DNA of 64,000 bases from Pseudomonas sp. PDM05. Its GTDB lineage: Bacteria > Pseudomonadota > Gammaproteobacteria > Pseudomonadales > Pseudomonadaceae. Below, one piece after another: positions 1 to 9,679 of this stretch. Position numbers and translations under genes: made by a program. The DNA is taken from NCBI RefSeq assembly GCF_014851685.1, contig NZ_JACVAC010000002.1, forward strand, positions 124,001 to 188,000. The letters are read 5' to 3'. Within the stretch, counting starts at the first letter, position 1. Every line of letters begins with the position of its first letter. The notes under the pieces were generated by a model. The model saw only the letters and a list, made by a program, of their open reading frames with translations, had not been told where the DNA came from and did not search any database.

Positions 1-3000
1 TGCTCGACGGCCAGGTCGCCAACCCCCAAGGCGTCTTCCAGGTCCACGGCAAGCAGTACGCCTGGCTGCAACAAAACGGCCAGCGCCGTGTGGTGGAGGT
101 CAGTTACGACGCCAAGCTGATGCGCTTCGTGCTCAAGCAGGAAAACGACAGGCAGTTTGCCCCACCGATTCTGTTCAACCCCGCGCAACAGGCCTGGACC
201 CTGGACCTGCACAACGCCCATACCCTCTCGGACATCCAACTGGCCGAGCGCATGCTGCCCAACGGCTCCACCGCCGTACCCCGGGTCGACATGGAAATAA
301 TGCTGCGCAGCACCGCCACCGACCGCGCAACCCTCGATAGCGTATGGAGCGGCCAGCCCGCACCGATCAACCTCACCGAAGGCGTAAGGCGCCTGCAGGC
401 CGACCAGATCATCGAGCAGTTGATCAAGGACTTCCACCGTCGCGGCCACATGCCGCCCCATGCCGACGCTGCCGTATTGAGCCTGTTGACCCAGGCGCCT
501 GGCTGGCCTGCCGACGTCAGCATCAACGTGCACGACCGGCAAGGCACCCTGCTCGAAAGCTATGCCGCCAACGACAACGGGCTTTCCCACACCATCGACC
601 TGATGCGCCGCGATGATGGCACCTACGGCCTGCTGGCGGACCCCGTGACCAGCGTGCCCACCCGCGAGCAACTGTTCGAACTGATCCTCACCCAACAACC
701 GGCCCATTCACACTTGGGCAAAGAAGGCAGCCCGCACCTGACGCTGGCCCAGCGCATTGCCCGGGTGCGCCTGCAAATCAGCCAACTGGCGCAGGCACAC
801 CGCATGGCGCTTTTCGAGGCCATGACGCGCTATGACGGCTATGCCCGCGCTGAGTTGGCCGCCGATGAAAGCGCACGGCAATTCTTGCCGATCAAGGTCG
901 CTCCGTCCTTGGTGGAAGTGACCCCCGTGCTGAAAAAACTGCGCCGGCTCTACCCACCCCTGACCTCGGCCAACCTGCAACAGTTACTGCTGATCACGCC
1001 CTTGAGCAGCCGCGAGCAAGCGCAATTCCTGCACGATGCAAGCCTGCCCGCCTCGGTGCGGGAACACCTTGAACACCATCGCACCGCCCTGCGTATCGAC
1101 GCCGTGATAGACGGCCTCTACCATCGCCGTGCCTTCAACCCCGACACCGACCAATGGGCCCGCGAGTTCACCGCGAGCCTGTTGCTCAATACCTTCGAGC
1201 GCCACTTCGTGGTCACCGACATGAGCCGCGGCACACCGTCCAATCGCTACGTTTCAAGCGGGCCCGACGACACCACTGTCGAGCTGTTGCACTACGGCCA
1301 GGGCCGCTACGAGGCCTACGACATGCGCAACGCCGGGCCGATTCCGGTGACGCCCGGGGTCGACAGTTTCTACCTGGCCGTCGCCTCGGTGCTGCAACCG
1401 GGTGAACGCCTGCAACTGGGGATGAAGAGCGCCAGTGATGCCCAGGGCCTGCGCAAAACCCTCGGTGATCTCATGAGCGCCCAGCGCAGCCCTGGAGGCC
1501 AGGTCAGCCTGCTGGATCAGTCCCTGGGCCAATACGAACAACGCGTCGTGCTGCCCCATGACCTCAAGCCCGACGCTGAAGGCATCTACGAATGGGAAGG
1601 CCAGCAACTGCTGCCGCTCTATGGCTCGCTGTACCCGATTTTTTTCGACAAACGCCTGCGCAAATGGCGGCTCAAGCATCCGGAAAAAGTCGGGGTCGAT
1701 ACCCCCCGTCTGGAGCACAACCGCCGGGGCGCCTGGCGATTGTCGAATGAAAACCCGATGACATGGGATGACCACCGTCTGTTCTACCGCCTGGGGCCGA
1801 GCAACTTTCATGTCGACCAGGCCACCGCTGCGCGGATCATGCGCGTCACCGACACCCCGGCGCGGGCCTTGCGCGAAGTGCACAGCGCCGGCCTGCCGCC
1901 GCCACCGTTGCTGCAAGACACCAGCAAGCGGTTTCGCATCGAGCGGGAAATCCTGCAGTTCATCAATGCCATGACCGTCTACTCGGCCACCCGCAATGCG
2001 CGGCCGTCCCTGCAACTGCTGCTGGTCACCAGCTTACCGGCGTGGCCCGCCAGCCATGCACTGCAGATCGTGGATGAGCAGGGTCAGGTGATCCGTCGCT
2101 ATCCGGCCAGAAGCGCACCCGAAGCCAAGGCCATCCGCCTCACCGAAGCCGAAAGCCGTGGTCTGGAACCGCTGAAAAACATTGCGCTGAACGATGACGT
2201 CAGCCGTGCGCTGCTGGGTACCTTGCCCGCCACCCAGGAGGAGCGTCTGTTCAAGCTGTCCAAACGCATCGCCGACCACGCGTGGCGTGAACGCGCGCAA
2301 TTGTTCGACATCCTCTACGCCCAGAGCGAGCATGCCACGACACTGATCGAACGGCGCCTGCACGCCCACTTCCCGCACCTGCCTACCAGCGCGATCACCG
2401 CGATACTCGAACAAGCCACGCCCAAGGAACTCAAGCGCTTGCAACAGCAGGACCAGGTCGGCCTGCGCCTGGCGGAACAGGCGCGGCTCACCGCCGACGA
2501 TATGCGCCTTAACCGGGCGTACGAAGGCCTGTTCCTGGACACCCTGGCCAACCCCGACAGTGACAGGATCATCCTGCACGTGCTCAAGGATTTGCCCGGC
2601 TGGCCCCTGAGCCTGCGCGTGGACGTACGCCAAGCCAGCCTCTCCGGCCCGTTGCTAGGCAGTGGCGGGCATGCCAGCGCTGTCGACCGCCGCACGCTGG
2701 TCAAGATCGATGGCACCTACCAGGCCTATGGCCGCGAGGGACAACTGCTCAACGACCCCAGCGACAGCAGTGGCCTGATCAATAGCGTGGCCTCGCTGCT
2801 GACCGATACAGAACGCAGCAACCTGGGCCTGGACGACAGCGGTGACACAGCGCCGCTGCGCGAACGCATCGCCGACTTGGCCCTGGGCCAGCGCGTGGCA
2901 ATCAAATCGCTGCTGGGCCTGGCGCATATCCCGCCGTGGTTGCAACCGCCGATGCCGGTGCACAGCACATTCCTGGCCTACCCGTTTTCCCTGCGCAGCC

Positions 3001-4853
3001 TCTGGCCTTTCAGCGGCCGCCAGCCGGTGGACCTGGTCAGCAAGGTCAAGGAGCTCTACCCCAGCTTCAGCACGGCGGCGGCCAACGAATTGATTGACGG
3101 CCTGGGCATGAGCGAACCGGCGGCGCTGATTGAGCTGGAGCGGCGCAAGGCCGAGTACCAGACCCTGGAGTTCGAGCTCAACCGCTGGATCGAAACGCCC
3201 CAGGCCATCGACGACCCCGAGACCGATCCGCTGGGTTGGAACTATGGCGTACGCCGCAGCCTGGCCGAACGGATATTGCGCGCCTGGCGCAGGGAAACCC
3301 GCTCGGCCTATGAAAATGAATCAGGCCTTTTCGACACCCACCAACTGGTGTTGCGCCTGGACGGCAACGACCTGCCCGACCCGGCCTTCATCCTGAGCAA
3401 CCGCGCATTCGAACACATTGAATACCTCAGGATCGACGGTGACATGCTCCCCACCATCGGGAACGCATTCCTCAGCAAGTTCACCGGCCTTACCCACCTG
3501 AAACTCGATTGCCTGCTCGGTGAGCTGCCCCCCGCACTCGCCCAGATGACCCAACTGCAACAGTTGGATCTGAGCGACAACATGATTGAACTGACGGTTG
3601 AGTCGCGCCAGCAGCTGGCCGGGCTCACACGCCTGGACGGGCTGTTCCTGGATGGCAACCCCCTGGGCCTGACGCCCGATGTCAGCCGGATGACCCGCCT
3701 GCGGGTGCTGTCTCTGCGCCAGACCAACATCGACCAGTGGCCCATCGGTGCCGAGAGCCGCAGCAGCCTGCGTAGCCTGCTGCTTCAGGAAAACCGCATC
3801 ACCACTATTCCCGACGCGGTGTTTTCCGATGTGCGCATGGGCCCCACCAACCGCAACACCATCCTGCATGACAATCCATTGAGCGATGCCACGCTCGACA
3901 GGCTACGCAACTACCGCAACCGCACCGGCATCGTACTGGGTGGCGCGCTGCCGGGCGTCCTGCATCAACAGGCGCAGGCCATTGACGTCAACCGATGGCT
4001 GACCGGCGTGCCCAGCGCCCAACACGCGCAACGTCAAACCCTGTGGCAACAGTTGCGCCAGCATGAAGATGCCAACCCCGACGACACCTTCCGGGTCCTG
4101 CGGGACCTCACGCAGTCGTATGCCTACCGGCGCAACCAGGCCACCCAGCAAGCACTCACCCGCCGTGTGTGGAACCTGCTCGACGCCATGGGCCAATCCA
4201 CCGATCTGCGCAACCGGGTATTTCTCAATACCTACGTGGCCGGCACCTGCGGCGACGGCGCCATACTGGCGTTTATCAATATGGAAATTGAGCACCAGGT
4301 GCACCAGGCACGCAGCCAGGCCGGCAGTGAGCAGGCCGACCGCCAATTGCTGGGCCTGGCCAGGAGCCTGTTCTACCTGCGTCGGGTGGACCAGTTGGCC
4401 GAGGCGCATATCGAGCGCCTGCGTGCAGCGGGAGTGGACCCGGACGATGCCGAGATCAAGCTCTACTACCGGCTCAAGTTGCGCGATGCGTTCGACCTGC
4501 CGATCAGACGTGAAGAGATGCTCTACGCGGTCGAAGAATGGGTGAGCGAAGACGACGTGATCCAGGCCCGGCAAACCCTGGAGGCACTCGGCCGGACCCA
4601 GGCGGCGCAGGAGTCGTTATTGATGGAGGACTTCTGGATCGAGTACCTGGCCCGCAGCTACCCGGAGCCCTTCTCGACCATCGACAATGTGGTGCGCCAC
4701 CAGCTCAATGCGCTGAACCAGGAGATCAGCGACCGGCGTTCGGACGCGTACCTGGAACGACGCCAATCCCTGGTGGAGCTGGAAATTGCCGAGCGCAATC
4801 GCCTGGTGCGCCAGTTGACCGAAGCGGCGCAACTGGCACAAGAGGCGCACTGA
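1..4853 (+). CDS. NEL-type E3 ubiquitin ligase effector with LRRs, 5'-truncated by window
   Basis: The reading frame is open from base 3, so the true start lies outside the window; residue numbers here count from the GTG at 90. The protein is a giant Pseudomonas toxin/effector-like polypeptide with dermonecrotic-toxin-like N-terminal modules (about residues 100-1050, three recognisable repeats), a leucine-rich repeat block (about 1085-1250) and a C-terminal NEL (novel E3 ligase, IpaH/SspH-like) domain. The NEL signature is the Cys-Gly-Asp motif at Cys1387-Asp1389, in which Cys is the predicted ubiquitin-accepting nucleophile. Family members are injected into eukaryotic cells and ubiquitinate host proteins. 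No signal peptide can be judged and no secretion genes are nearby. The stop lies only 3 bp from that of the convergent permease. Family assignment is firm; target and delivery route are unknown. Confidence 0.85.
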   Translation, partial: LDGQVANPQGVFQVHGKQYAWLQQNGQRRVVEVSYDAKLMRFVLKQENDRQFAPPILFNPAQQAWTLDLHNAHTLSDIQLAERMLPNGSTAVPRVDMEIMLRSTATDRATLDSVWSGQPAPINLTEGVRRLQADQIIEQLIKDFHRRGHMPPHADAAVLSLLTQAPGWPADVSINVHDRQGTLLESYAANDNGLSHTIDLMRRDDGTYGLLADPVTSVPTREQLFELILTQQPAHSHLGKEGSPHLTLAQRIARVRLQISQLAQAHRMALFEAMTRYDGYARAELAADESARQFLPIKVAPSLVEVTPVLKKLRRLYPPLTSANLQQLLLITPLSSREQAQFLHDASLPASVREHLEHHRTALRIDAVIDGLYHRRAFNPDTDQWAREFTASLLLNTFERHFVVTDMSRGTPSNRYVSSGPDDTTVELLHYGQGRYEAYDMRNAGPIPVTPGVDSFYLAVASVLQPGERLQLGMKSASDAQGLRKTLGDLMSAQRSPGGQVSLLDQSLGQYEQRVVLPHDLKPDAEGIYEWEGQQLLPLYGSLYPIFFDKRLRKWRLKHPEKVGVDTPRLEHNRRGAWRLSNENPMTWDDHRLFYRLGPSNFHVDQATAARIMRVTDTPARALREVHSAGLPPPPLLQDTSKRFRIEREILQFINAMTVYSATRNARPSLQLLLVTSLPAWPASHALQIVDEQGQVIRRYPARSAPEAKAIRLTEAESRGLEPLKNIALNDDVSRALLGTLPATQEERLFKLSKRIADHAWRERAQLFDILYAQSEHATTLIERRLHAHFPHLPTSAITAILEQATPKELKRLQQQDQVGLRLAEQARLTADDMRLNRAYEGLFLDTLANPDSDRIILHVLKDLPGWPLSLRVDVRQASLSGPLLGSGGHASAVDRRTLVKIDGTYQAYGREGQLLNDPSDSSGLINSVASLLTDTERSNLGLDDSGDTAPLRERIADLALGQRVAIKSLLGLAHIPPWLQPPMPVHSTFLAYPFSLRSLWPFSGRQPVDLVSKVKELYPSFSTAAANELIDGLGMSEPAALIELERRKAEYQTLEFELNRWIETPQAIDDPETDPLGWNYGVRRSLAERILRAWRRETRSAYENESGLFDTHQLVLRLDGNDLPDPAFILSNRAFEHIEYLRIDGDMLPTIGNAFLSKFTGLTHLKLDCLLGELPPALAQMTQLQQLDLSDNMIELTVESRQQLAGLTRLDGLFLDGNPLGLTPDVSRMTRLRVLSLRQTNIDQWPIGAESRSSLRSLLLQENRITTIPDAVFSDVRMGPTNRNTILHDNPLSDATLDRLRNYRNRTGIVLGGALPGVLHQQAQAIDVNRWLTGVPSAQHAQRQTLWQQLRQHEDANPDDTFRVLRDLTQSYAYRRNQATQQALTRRVWNLLDAMGQSTDLRNRVFLNTYVAGTCGDGAILAFINMEIEHQVHQARSQAGSEQADRQLLGLARSLFYLRRVDQLAEAHIERLRAAGVDPDDAEIKLYYRLKLRDAFDLPIRREEMLYAVEEWVSEDDVIQARQTLEALGRTQAAQESLLMEDFWIEYLARSYPEPFSTIDNVVRHQLNALNQEISDRRSDAYLERRQSLVELEIAERNRLVRQLTEAAQLAQEAH

Positions 4854-4856
4854 AGC

Positions 4857-6275
4857 TTACGCCGAGCGCGGGGCGGCTTGGACGTTGGCGACCGGCTGCA
4901 ACTTGAACACGTAGAACAGCACGGTCAGCAACACCAGAAACGCCGGCCCCACGTACAGCGCCACGCGGGTATCCGGGAAGTACGCCATCAGGCCCACCAC
5001 CAGTACCAGGAAAGCCAGGGCCAGGTACGAACTGACCGGGTACAGCCACATGCGGTACTTGAGCCCTGCCTGTTCGGCCGGGCTCAGGCTTTTGCGGAAC
5101 TTGAGCTGGGCCAGCAGGATCATCAGCCAGGTCCAGATCGCGCCGAAGGTGGCGATGGAGGTCACCCACACGAACACCTGGTCCGGCACCAGGTAGTTGA
5201 GCAACACGCCCAGCAGCAAGGCAAAGATCGACAACAGCAAGGCCTTGCGCGGCACACCGTTGCTGGAAGTCGTGCCGAACGTGGCCGGGGCCTGGCCGTT
5301 CTGCGCCAGGCTGTAGAGCATGCGCCCGGTACTGAAGATACCGCCGTTGCAGGAGGACAGCGCGGCGGTGATCACCACAAAGTTGATGATGCCCGCCGCG
5401 GTCTTGATGCCCAACCGCTCGAACGTCATCACGAACGGGCTGCCCTGGGTGCCGATTTCATTCCACGGGTAGATCGACAGGATCACGAACAATGCACCGA
5501 CGTAGAACAGCAGGATGCGCCAGAACACCGAGCCGATGGCGCTGGGAATCGTCTTCTGCGGGTTGCGGGCTTCGCCGGCGGTGAGGCCGATCATCTCTAC
5601 GCCCAGGTAGGCGAACATCACCATTTGCAGGGACATCAGCACGCCCTGCACGCCGTTGGGCATAAAGCCGCCGTGGGCCCACAGGTTGGAAATGCCCAGC
5701 GCCACGCCGTCGTTGCCAAAGCCGAAGGCGATGATGCCAACACCGCCGATCACCATGGCGATGATCGTGACGATCTTGATCAGGGCGAACCAGAACTCGA
5801 ATTCACCGAACGCCTTCACGGCGATCAGGTTGATCGTGCCCATGCTGATCAAGGCGGCCAGGGCCCAGATCCAGCGTGGCGTGTCAGGGAACCACACGCC
5901 CATGTACACCGCCACGGCGGTGATCTCGGCAACGCAGGTCACCAGCCACAGGAACCAGTAGTTCCAACCCGTGAGAAAGCCCGCCAGCGGGCCGAGATAA
6001 TCTTGCGCGTAACGGCTGAACGAGCCGGCGACGGGGTTGTGCACGGCCATCTCGCCGAGGGCGCGCATGATCACCAGGATCGCCAGGCCGCCGATGATGT
6101 ACGACAGCATGATCGCCGGGCCGGCCATTTCAATGGCCTTGGCCGAGCCGAGGAACAGGCCGACGCCGATGCAGGCACCGAGGGCCATCAGGCGAATGTG
6201 TCGTTCACCGAGTTCGCGTTTGAGCGGGCCGCCTTGAGCGGTCTCGCCATGGGGCAGTGGGTTGCCGACGGGCAT
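4857..6275 (-). CDS. ProY-like amino acid permease (APC superfamily, AAT family)
   Basis: This 472-residue protein has about 12 hydrophobic segments and the amino acid transporter family signature in TM1 (GACIGVGLFLGSAKAIEMAGP). Long stretches such as RALGEMAVHNP, FSRYAQDYLGPLAGF and SIYPWN are as in E. coli ProY, and the length fits the family. It should import a neutral amino acid, plausibly proline, by proton symport across the inner membrane. It is monocistronic, convergent with the NEL effector and divergent from the PBP-like gene across about 290 bp of AT-richer DNA that must hold both promoters. The exact substrate cannot be read from the sequence; related HutT/GabP-type permeases are the alternatives. 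Confidence 0.88.
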   Translation of the reverse strand: MPVGNPLPHGETAQGGPLKRELGERHIRLMALGACIGVGLFLGSAKAIEMAGPAIMLSYIIGGLAILVIMRALGEMAVHNPVAGSFSRYAQDYLGPLAGFLTGWNYWFLWLVTCVAEITAVAVYMGVWFPDTPRWIWALAALISMGTINLIAVKAFGEFEFWFALIKIVTIIAMVIGGVGIIAFGFGNDGVALGISNLWAHGGFMPNGVQGVLMSLQMVMFAYLGVEMIGLTAGEARNPQKTIPSAIGSVFWRILLFYVGALFVILSIYPWNEIGTQGSPFVMTFERLGIKTAAGIINFVVITAALSSCNGGIFSTGRMLYSLAQNGQAPATFGTTSSNGVPRKALLLSIFALLLGVLLNYLVPDQVFVWVTSIATFGAIWTWLMILLAQLKFRKSLSPAEQAGLKYRMWLYPVSSYLALAFLVLVVGLMAYFPDTRVALYVGPAFLVLLTVLFYVFKLQPVANVQAAPRSA

Positions 6276-6565
6276 AGGGGTACAACCTCATCTTGTTATT
6301 GGAGTGCCCGCCGTGGAGCGATCGCAGCGGGGCGTGCAGTATAAAAAGCCAGGGTTAGGGTCTTTCACTATAAAAACCGCTCAATTTAGTTAAAGAACCC
6401 GCAAAAATGTAACTTTACAGGAGCATCTAACCTACCCGCAGCGACCAAACGTCGCAGCGCTCGCACAGAAACTTCCGACAAACAAAGCACAATTCCCTCA
6501 CAACAAGCCCCCAGCGACTAAGCTTCCAGCAAGTCCGATCAATCTGCGTGCAGGATCAATCGACT

Positions 6566-9500
6566 ATGGGCGCACTGTGGCAAACCGACTCGACCAAGGC
6601 TGCGAAAGTACACGGCAGTTCGGACCCAGCGCCTTCATCAAAAACCAGACCCAGGCCGCGCTACGCTTGGCGTTTGTTCTGGCTGATCGTACTGATGGGC
6701 TTGATTGCCCTGGGCGTGGCCGCCACCAAGGAGATGCGTACCTCGCGCCTGCAAGCCCAGGAACTCAGCCGCCTGGCGCGCAACCTCACCTATCAGGTCG
6801 AGCCCGGCGCCAGCGATGCCATCGACTACCCGGGTGCCGGGCCATTCGACCGGCGCCTGGGCTACAGCGACCTCGACACCTTCCTGCCGCGCCTGCTCAA
6901 GCGCGGCTACGTGATCCAGGCGCAGTCGCGTTTTTCCCCGGCGTTGATGGACTACAGCGCCAAGGGCCTGTTCGTGCCCTACGCGGAAAAAATCCAGGCA
7001 GGGCTGTCGATCACCGACTGTCGCGGCGCGCCGCTGTACACCTACAACTACCCGCAGCAGCTCTACGCCAGCTTTGCCGCGATCCCACCGCTGGTGACCA
7101 ACAGCCTGCTGTTTATCGAAAACCGTGACCTGCTCGACCCCGCCCAACCCCTGGCCAACCCCGCCGTGGACTGGCCGCGTTTCGCCAAGGCCGCGTGGTC
7201 GCAGGTCGCCAAGCTGCTGCACCTGCCAGGCCAAAGTGCCGGCGGCAGTACATTGGCGACCCAACTGGAAAAATACCGCCACTCGCCGGATGGCCTGACG
7301 GTGTCCGGCGGCGAAAAACTGCGGCAGATGTTTTCCGCCGCCGTACGCGCCTACCACGATGGCCCCGAGACCCTGGCGGCGCGGCAGAACATCCTGCGCG
7401 ACTACCTCAACAGCGTGCCGCTGTCGGCGGTGCCGGGGCACGGTGAAGTGCACGGCATGGCCGAGGGTTTGCGGGTGTGGTACGGCGCCGACTTCAACCA
7501 GGTCAACCAGGCGCTGTGGGGCCCGGTGAATGCCGAGCAAGGCCTGGCGCTGCGCGAGGTGCTGTCATTGATCATCGCCCAGCGTCGGCCATCTCATTAC
7601 TTGACCAAGGGCCGTGACGAACTGGCGCAACTCACCGACAGCCACCTGCGCCTGCTGGCCCAGAGCGGCGTGATCGAACCGGCGCTGCTCCAGGCGGCAC
7701 TGGCAAGCAAGGTCAGCTACCGCGACTGGGTGCAACAACCCACGGTACAACCGATCGAAACAGACAAGGGCATCAGCGTGGCGCGCAGCCGCCTCGCCGC
7801 CCTGCTCGACCGGCCGCTGTACGACCTGGACCGCCTGGACCTCTCGGCCACCAGCACCCTGCAAGCGCAATTGCAGGGCCAGGTCAGCGGCTACCTCAAG
7901 CACCTCGCCGACCCCGAATACGCACGCCAGATCGGTCTGCTCGGCGAGCGCTTGCTGACCGCCACCAGCACCGCCCAGGTGCGCTACAGCTTCACCTTGT
8001 TCGAACTGACCCCGGACGGCTCGCGGGTGCGCGTACAAACCGACAACACCGACCAACCCTTCGACATCAACGAAGGCAGCAAGCTGGAGCTGGGTTCCAC
8101 TGCCAAGCTGCGGGTGCTCACCACCTACCTGCAAATCATCAGCGAGTTGCACGCCAAATACGCGGCCCAGGCCCCGGCCGAGCTGAAAAAAGCCAATGTG
8201 GATGAACAGGACCGCCTGAGCCGCTGGGCCGTCGACTACCTGATCCAGGCGCCGGACAAATCCCTCGCCCGGATGCTCGACGCCGCCCTCGACCGCACTT
8301 ACTCGGCCAACCCCGGCGAGCGTTTCTTCACTGGCGGCGGCCTGCACACCTTCCATAACTTCCGCAGCCAGGACAACGGCCGCAACCCGACCCTGCGCGA
8401 CGCCCTGCGCGAGTCGATCAACCTGCCGTTCATTCGCCTGATGCGCGATGTGGTGCGTTACGTCACCTACTCCGGCGAGAACAACAGCGCCGAACTGCTC
8501 AAGGACGACAACGACCCGCGCCGCCAGGAATACCTCGCCGGTTTCGCCGACCGCGAAGGCACCACCTTCCTGCTCAAGTTCTGGAAGAAGTATCAGAAGA
8601 AGGACACCCAGGCGCGCCTCGACACCTTCCTCGACAGCCTGCACCCCACGCCGATCCGCCTGGCTGCCGTGCATCGCTACCTGCTGCCCAACGCCAGCCA
8701 GGCGAGCTTCAACCTGTTCGTGCGCTCACATATGTCGGGCGTCCAGAGCCCGCTCAAACTCACCGACGAACGCCTGGAAAAGCTCTACCAAGACTACGGC
8801 CCCGGCGCCTACGACCTGCCCGACCAAGGCTATATCGCCAAGGTCCATCCGCTGGACCTGTGGTTGTTGGGCTACCTGCTCAACCATCCCGACGCAACCT
8901 TCAGCGACGCCGTCAAGGCCAGCCAGTTCGAACGCCAGGAGGTCTACAGTTGGCTGTTCAAGAGCCGCCACCAAAGTGCGCGGGACAGCCGCATCCGCAC
9001 CATGCTGGAGATCGAGGCGTTCCTGGATATTCATCAGCGCTGGAAAGCCGTGGGGTATCCCTTCGACCACCTGGTGCCGTCGCTGGCCACCGCCATCGGC
9101 AGCTCCGGCGACCGCCCGGCGGCGTTGGCGGAACTGATGGGCATCATCCTCAATGACGGCGTGCGTCCCAGAGTGCTACGCATCGACACGTTGCACTTCG
9201 CCGCCGGGACACCGTACGAAACCCAGGTGGTCAACGACCCGGCGCCCGGCAAGCAGGTGATCCCGGTGGAAGTGGCCAGGGCGTTGCGCGGCGCCTTGTC
9301 CCAGGTGGTGGACGCCGGCACCGCCAAGCGCGTCGCCGGCAGTTTCAAGCTGGCCGACGGCACGCCGCTGGCCATGGGCGGCAAGACCGGCACCGGCGAC
9401 AACCGTATCGAGGCGATTGGTGCCGGTGGGCGCATCCTCAGTTCCAAATCCATCAACCGCACCGCGACCTTTGTGTTCTACCTGGGCGAGCACCACTTCG

Positions 9501-9679
9501 GCACGCTGACCGCGTTTGTGCCCGGCCAGTCCGCCGAGCACTTCACCTTCACGTCGGCGTTGCCGGTGCAGGTACTCAAGGGCATGGCGCCGATCCTGTT
9601 GCCGTATCTGCAACCTGACGGCCATACCCGGTGCGCGCCCTCAGTCGACGCTGAAAAACAACTGGCGAGCCAAGGCTAG
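6566..9679 (+). CDS. Class A penicillin-binding-protein-like transglycosylase/transpeptidase
   Basis: A cytoplasmic N-terminus and one membrane anchor (about residues 32-52) are followed by a GT51 transglycosylase domain, including GGSTLATQLEK from residue 226, and a penicillin-binding domain. All three transpeptidase motifs are visible: SxxK as Ser511-Thr-Ala-Lys514, SxN as Ser617-Ile-Asn619, and KTG as Lys940-Thr-Gly. It should polymerise and cross-link peptidoglycan in the periplasm. At about 1037 residues it is longer than PBP1a/1b, and its motif contexts diverge, so it is a specialised extra PBP rather than mrcA or mrcB. I chose the ATG at 6566 because an AGGA lies 10 bases upstream; an in-frame GTG at 6548 is the alternative. 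Its 3' end overlaps the convergent toxin-like gene by 39 bp. Confidence 0.82.
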   Translation: MGALWQTDSTKAAKVHGSSDPAPSSKTRPRPRYAWRLFWLIVLMGLIALGVAATKEMRTSRLQAQELSRLARNLTYQVEPGASDAIDYPGAGPFDRRLGYSDLDTFLPRLLKRGYVIQAQSRFSPALMDYSAKGLFVPYAEKIQAGLSITDCRGAPLYTYNYPQQLYASFAAIPPLVTNSLLFIENRDLLDPAQPLANPAVDWPRFAKAAWSQVAKLLHLPGQSAGGSTLATQLEKYRHSPDGLTVSGGEKLRQMFSAAVRAYHDGPETLAARQNILRDYLNSVPLSAVPGHGEVHGMAEGLRVWYGADFNQVNQALWGPVNAEQGLALREVLSLIIAQRRPSHYLTKGRDELAQLTDSHLRLLAQSGVIEPALLQAALASKVSYRDWVQQPTVQPIETDKGISVARSRLAALLDRPLYDLDRLDLSATSTLQAQLQGQVSGYLKHLADPEYARQIGLLGERLLTATSTAQVRYSFTLFELTPDGSRVRVQTDNTDQPFDINEGSKLELGSTAKLRVLTTYLQIISELHAKYAAQAPAELKKANVDEQDRLSRWAVDYLIQAPDKSLARMLDAALDRTYSANPGERFFTGGGLHTFHNFRSQDNGRNPTLRDALRESINLPFIRLMRDVVRYVTYSGENNSAELLKDDNDPRRQEYLAGFADREGTTFLLKFWKKYQKKDTQARLDTFLDSLHPTPIRLAAVHRYLLPNASQASFNLFVRSHMSGVQSPLKLTDERLEKLYQDYGPGAYDLPDQGYIAKVHPLDLWLLGYLLNHPDATFSDAVKASQFERQEVYSWLFKSRHQSARDSRIRTMLEIEAFLDIHQRWKAVGYPFDHLVPSLATAIGSSGDRPAALAELMGIILNDGVRPRVLRIDTLHFAAGTPYETQVVNDPAPGKQVIPVEVARALRGALSQVVDAGTAKRVAGSFKLADGTPLAMGGKTGTGDNRIEAIGAGGRILSSKSINRTATFVFYLGEHHFGTLTAFVPGQSAEHFTFTSALPVQVLKGMAPILLPYLQPDGHTRCAPSVDAEKQLASQG

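Noticed and set aside
4878..6344. Plus-strand 488-codon open frame opposite the ProY-like permease
   Set aside because: It is His/Gln/Arg-rich low-complexity translation antisense to a clear transporter and has no domain; a GC-bias shadow.
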